A stretch of 64,000 bases of DNA from Afipia sp. GAS231 (GTDB lineage: Bacteria; Pseudomonadota; Alphaproteobacteria; Rhizobiales; Xanthobacteraceae). The notes beneath the pieces were generated by a model, which ran no database searches, was not told where the DNA came from, and saw nothing but the letters and a program-made list of their open reading frames with translations. The stretch covers positions 62,001 through 126,000 of the forward strand of contig NZ_LT629703.1 of assembly GCF_900103365.1 (NCBI RefSeq), read 5' to 3'. Each line of letters starts with the position of its first letter. Position 1 is the first letter of the stretch. Shown here one piece after another: positions 61,034 through 64,000 of this stretch. The position numbers and the translations under genes were made by a program.

Positions 61034-61208
61034 CGCGGGGCCGAACGCGCGCGATAGCCTCCCCGCCATCCGGAACTTGGCGGTAACGGACTGTTCCCGG
61101 GATTTGCGTCGGCCTGCCGCTTTTTTGTCGCGCGAACTACGGTTTTTTCGTGTAATCTCGGTTCAGCGTTACAGCCAAATTCTTTTCGATTCTGCCAGGG
61201 GATTTCAG

Positions 61209-62633
61209 ATGCGCTATCCAACCCTCATTTTTTCCCTGCTTTGCATGATGCTTTCCGCCGGCGCCGCCAACGCCGAACGGCGCGTCGCTTTCGTGGTCGG
61301 CAACGGCACCTACAAGAACGTCGCCCAGTTGCCGAACCCGCCGATCGACGCCAAGGCCATGGCCGCCGTGTTGCGCAATGTCGGCTTCGAGGTCGTCGAA
61401 GGCACCAACCTCACCCGCGACAAGATGACGGAAAAGCTGCTGGACTTCGGCAAGAAGGCGCAGGGCGCCGATGTCGCGCTGTTCTTCTATGCCGGTCACG
61501 GCATCGCCATCAGCGGCACCAACTATCTGCTGCCCGTCGACGCCGACATCAAATCGGAAATGGACGTCAAGCTCGGCGCCGCCATCAACATCGACCTCAC
61601 GCTCGACCAGACCATGAGCGACGCCAAGGTCAAGCTGGTGTTCCTCGATGCCTGCCGCGACAATCCGTTCGCCGCCAAGATCAAATCCAATTCGGCGACA
61701 CGCAGCGTGTCCGTGCAGACCGGCCTTGCCGAAATGAAGTCCGGTGAAGGCACGCTGATCGCGTTCGCGACCGGCCCGGGCCAGACCGCGCTCGACGGCC
61801 AGGAAGGCACCAACAGCCCGTTCACGCGCGCGCTGATCGCCAACATCACGACCCCCGGCGTCGAGATTCAGCAGGCGATGACCAAGGTCCGCGCCCAGGT
61901 CAACGAGGAGACCAACAAGGGCCAGCTGCCCTGGGGTCACACCAACCTGATCGGCTCGGTCTATCTGAACGGCGCTCCTGCGCCCGCCGTCGCGAACGGG
62001 GCCGCGCCGGCAGCGGCGCCGGTCGCGGTTGCTTCCGCGCCGGGATCGGACGTCGAGGTTGAGTTCTGGCGTTCGATCAAGGACTCCAACAAGCCGGAGG
62101 AGCTGAACGCCTATCTCTCGAGTTATCCCAACGGCCAGTTCAAGCCGCTGGCGCTGTCCCGCCTCGCCGCGCTCGAGAACGGGCCGAGCACCACCACCCG
62201 CAACCTGACCACGGGCGTCGATCCCGCGACCTTCAACGAGGCCTCCAACCAGACCACCGAGGACCAGATCGGCCTCGACAAGGGCCAGCGCCGCGACGTG
62301 CAGCGCCGCCTCACCGGGCTCGGCTTCGACACCAAGGTGACCGGCAAGTTCGACGAGCAGACCCGCGCCGTGATCACGCGCTGGCAGGCCGCCCGCGGCT
62401 ATCCTTCCTCGGGCTTCCTCAACAAGCTGCAGCACAAGGCCTTGCTGACGGAAATCGTGGCAACCACGCAGTCGGCCGCGAGCTCCAGCGATGAGGACAG
62501 CGCACCTCGCCGGCGCCGTGGGGGTGGCGGAGGTGGTGGCGGCGGCGGCGGCGGCGGCGGTCACTATCGCGGCGGTGGCGGCCCCAACCCGGGCGCTTTC
62601 GTCGGCGGCATGATCGGCGGCATGCTGCGCTAA
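61209..62633 (+). CDS. Secreted caspase-fold (C14) protein with peptidoglycan-binding-like domain and glycine-rich tail
   Basis: 474 residues from ATG 61209. Signal peptide to about 22. Caspase p20-like domain about 24-245 with the catalytic dyad: His97 in FFYAGHGIA and Cys149 in VFLDACRDNPF. A spacer (about 258-285 Ala/Pro-rich) and a helical module (WRSIKDSNKPEELNAYLSSYPNGQF) follow. Then a PG_binding_1-like domain (about 360-412: RDVQRRLTGLGFDTKVTGKF) and a glycine run (about 440-455) ending GAFVGGMIGGMLR, a glycine-zipper look. Bacterial caspase homologues are poorly understood; a periplasmic protease at the wall is inferred. Confidence 0.88.
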   Translation: MRYPTLIFSLLCMMLSAGAANAERRVAFVVGNGTYKNVAQLPNPPIDAKAMAAVLRNVGFEVVEGTNLTRDKMTEKLLDFGKKAQGADVALFFYAGHGIAISGTNYLLPVDADIKSEMDVKLGAAINIDLTLDQTMSDAKVKLVFLDACRDNPFAAKIKSNSATRSVSVQTGLAEMKSGEGTLIAFATGPGQTALDGQEGTNSPFTRALIANITTPGVEIQQAMTKVRAQVNEETNKGQLPWGHTNLIGSVYLNGAPAPAVANGAAPAAAPVAVASAPGSDVEVEFWRSIKDSNKPEELNAYLSSYPNGQFKPLALSRLAALENGPSTTTRNLTTGVDPATFNEASNQTTEDQIGLDKGQRRDVQRRLTGLGFDTKVTGKFDEQTRAVITRWQAARGYPSSGFLNKLQHKALLTEIVATTQSAASSSDEDSAPRRRRGGGGGGGGGGGGGGHYRGGGGPNPGAFVGGMIGGMLR

Positions 62634-62660
62634 ACGCCGACCGAAACGGAAAACCAGAAG

Positions 62661-62686
62661 CCCGGGATCATCTCCCGGGTTTTTTT
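62661..62686. terminator. Rho-independent terminator
   Basis: A 7-bp stem (CCCGGGA / TCCCGGG) with a 5-nt loop is followed by seven T residues. It lies 28 nt after the caspase-fold gene and can serve the convergent patatin gene less well, since no A-run precedes it. Confidence 0.9.
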
Positions 62687-62732
62687 CGTGACGAGCATGA
62701 TGCCTACGCAAACCTGCGGTGGTGCGGACCCA

Positions 62733-63800
62733 TCAGAGGTATATCTTTTCGGCGTCCACCGAGGATTCAACACCGAGTTTGGTAAAGTTCTCCCCAAGCC
62801 AGCCGCCCGCGCATTTCCGGCCCTGATCACGAAGAGAAATCAGAAAGTCCCAGTCGGCGTTGTATTTGCTGGTCGGCGTGAGTGCGCCCATGAACGCATC
62901 GTCCGAAATGCTGTGGACCAGTACATGCTTCAGCCCGTCATCGACGACACGCTTTTGCCTAATGAGCCCGGTCACAAAGCTGACCGCGCGCATCTCCCGC
63001 ATCAGCGATGAATTGAAGCTGATCTCGTTGATGCGGTTCAAGATGTCGTCCGCGGAACGAGGCACCTCGTTGCGGAACAGCGGATTGATATGGACAATGA
63101 CAATGTCGGCACTCGCGCAGTTGTAGATCAACGGGAAGATCGCGGGGTTCCCCATGTATCCGCCGTCCCAATAGGCTTCGCCGTCGATCTCCACGGCATG
63201 AAACATCGTGGGAAGGCACGCCGACGCCATCACGGCGTCGACTGAAATTTCCTTTCCGGAAAAAATCTTCACCTTGCCGGTGCGAACGTTGGTCGCCGAC
63301 AGGAAGAGTTTTATCGGACTCTCCGGCCGCTGCAGCACCTCGAAATCGATCGATTGCTCGACCACCTCGCGCAAAGGGTTGTAGTTCGCCGGGTTGAACT
63401 GATAGGGCGACAGCATGCGCGTCACGAAGCCGATCAGGGGGAAAATCGGCGACCAGGACAGCTTGTGATCCTCCAGCATTCGGTCGATGACGCTTGGCTG
63501 CAGCGGTCCGAGCTTCGCCGCCTCGCTGACACGTTTCCAATAATCGGCGAGCGCCTTGCGCGCGCCCTCGCGGCCGCCAATTGCGAACCCGTAGGCAAAC
63601 GCCGCGGCATTCATCGCTCCGGCGCTGGTCGCGCTCACCCCCTCGAAGGCCAGCTCTTTTTCGTCCAACAGCCGATCGAGCACGCCCCAGGTAAAGGCGC
63701 CATGCGCTCCCCCTCCCTGAAGGGCAAGGTTGATCGTTCTGGTCTGGTTGGAAGACGGCTCAGGCCCGGCCGTCGCGGCCCGCTCTGAACTCGAATCCAT
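62733..63800 (-). CDS. Patatin-like phospholipase
   Basis: 355 residues from ATG 63800. The patatin layout is complete: oxyanion-hole NLALQGGGAHGAF, nucleophile Ser59 in GVSATSAGAMNA (ATSAG in place of the usual GTSAG), and the Asp of the dyad, Asp212, in YWDGGYMGNPAI. C-terminal helices include NRINEISFNSSLMREMRAV. The subgroup includes predicted phospholipases or esterases tied to PHB metabolism in alphaproteobacteria; no signal peptide, so cytoplasmic. Convergent with the caspase-fold gene. Confidence 0.9.
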   Translation of the reverse strand: MDSSSERAATAGPEPSSNQTRTINLALQGGGAHGAFTWGVLDRLLDEKELAFEGVSATSAGAMNAAAFAYGFAIGGREGARKALADYWKRVSEAAKLGPLQPSVIDRMLEDHKLSWSPIFPLIGFVTRMLSPYQFNPANYNPLREVVEQSIDFEVLQRPESPIKLFLSATNVRTGKVKIFSGKEISVDAVMASACLPTMFHAVEIDGEAYWDGGYMGNPAIFPLIYNCASADIVIVHINPLFRNEVPRSADDILNRINEISFNSSLMREMRAVSFVTGLIRQKRVVDDGLKHVLVHSISDDAFMGALTPTSKYNADWDFLISLRDQGRKCAGGWLGENFTKLGVESSVDAEKIYL

Positions 63801-64000
63801 GGGCAAAATCCCAAAAACTGTTCCAGGGCATTATACTCGCAAGGAGGCGATATGACGATATCGGTTGGTTGTACCAATCGGGCACTCCGATCCGGCAAAT
63901 GGCCCTTCGCGTTAATTCACGGCACCACGGCAACCGGCGCCGTTAGTGCAAAACGGCCTTTGGCATGTGCGCCGCCGGGCGACATACGGGTCAGTCTATT

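Noticed and set aside
62515..62590. Possible CRISPR or tandem repeat
   Set aside because: It is a GGC-rich stretch encoding the polyglycine tail of the caspase-fold protein, with no spacer structure; no CRISPR array or cas gene was seen anywhere.
61137..62711. Open frame of about 520 codons antisense to the caspase-fold gene
   Set aside because: Shadow frame; the terminator at 62661-62686 and the caspase motifs support the + strand.

Overview
The window is about 63 percent GC, with dense coding on both strands. It looks like a chromosomal segment of a Bradyrhizobium-type alphaproteobacterium (Nitrobacteraceae). The evidence is a coxMNOP-like oxidase operon, an ndvB/ndvC-type beta-glucan synthesis locus, IalB, DUF502 and RidA-type proteins, and several palindromic repeat families (arms such as CGTCATTGCGAGC, GTAGGGTGGGTTAGC and CGTCATTCCGGG) that I associate with this genus. 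No database was searched; every name is from sequence reading and memory.

Layout. 1-7.5 kb: end of an AEC carrier, hspQ, an IalB-like secreted protein, a family 5 solute-binding protein, a degenerate acyl-CoA-synthetase-like protein, a degenerate receiver/GGDEF protein and a PRC-barrel protein. 7.6-16.5 kb: repair and envelope-precursor genes (mfd, sdhE, recG, a DUF502 protein, glmS). 16.6-25.3 kb: an accessory block lying between glmS and glmU. It holds dispersed repeats, an IS110-family element with structured flanks, a shortened aromatic meta-cleavage cluster (flavin hydroxylase, MhpB-like extradiol dioxygenase, solute-binding protein, divergent IclR regulator with a perfect palindrome) and an isolated atpB. 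25.3-34 kb: glmU, a SPOR-like protein and the ndvC/ndvD/ndvB-type cyclic beta-glucan locus.

34-42 kb: tRNA-Lys, a three-gene Mla-type lipid transporter in which STAS is fused to the permease and an auxiliary domain is fused to MlaD, then a phosphoketolase/acetate kinase pair that makes acetate and ATP from sugar phosphates, and a truncated Pat-type acetyltransferase. 42-54 kb: mostly small secreted or conserved hypothetical proteins, a membrane metallophosphoesterase next to a protein of unknown family, a CAP protein, an M15-like peptidase, a formyltransferase-fold protein and a remnant of a Flp pilin. 54-59 kb: a five-gene cytochrome oxidase operon preceded by nested palindromes. 59-64 kb: RidA, a DMT transporter, a secreted caspase-fold protein and a patatin, the last two convergent on a strong terminator.

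Main points for follow-up: (i) the apparent split of a glmU-glmS pair by accessory DNA; (ii) the orphan atpB; (iii) the IS110 element with candidate bridge-RNA regions; (iv) the domain-fused Mla system; (v) two enzyme-like proteins that have lost their catalytic motifs; (vi) several small relics (Pat GNAT domain, Flp pilin, a gene whose natural start appears to read ACG).
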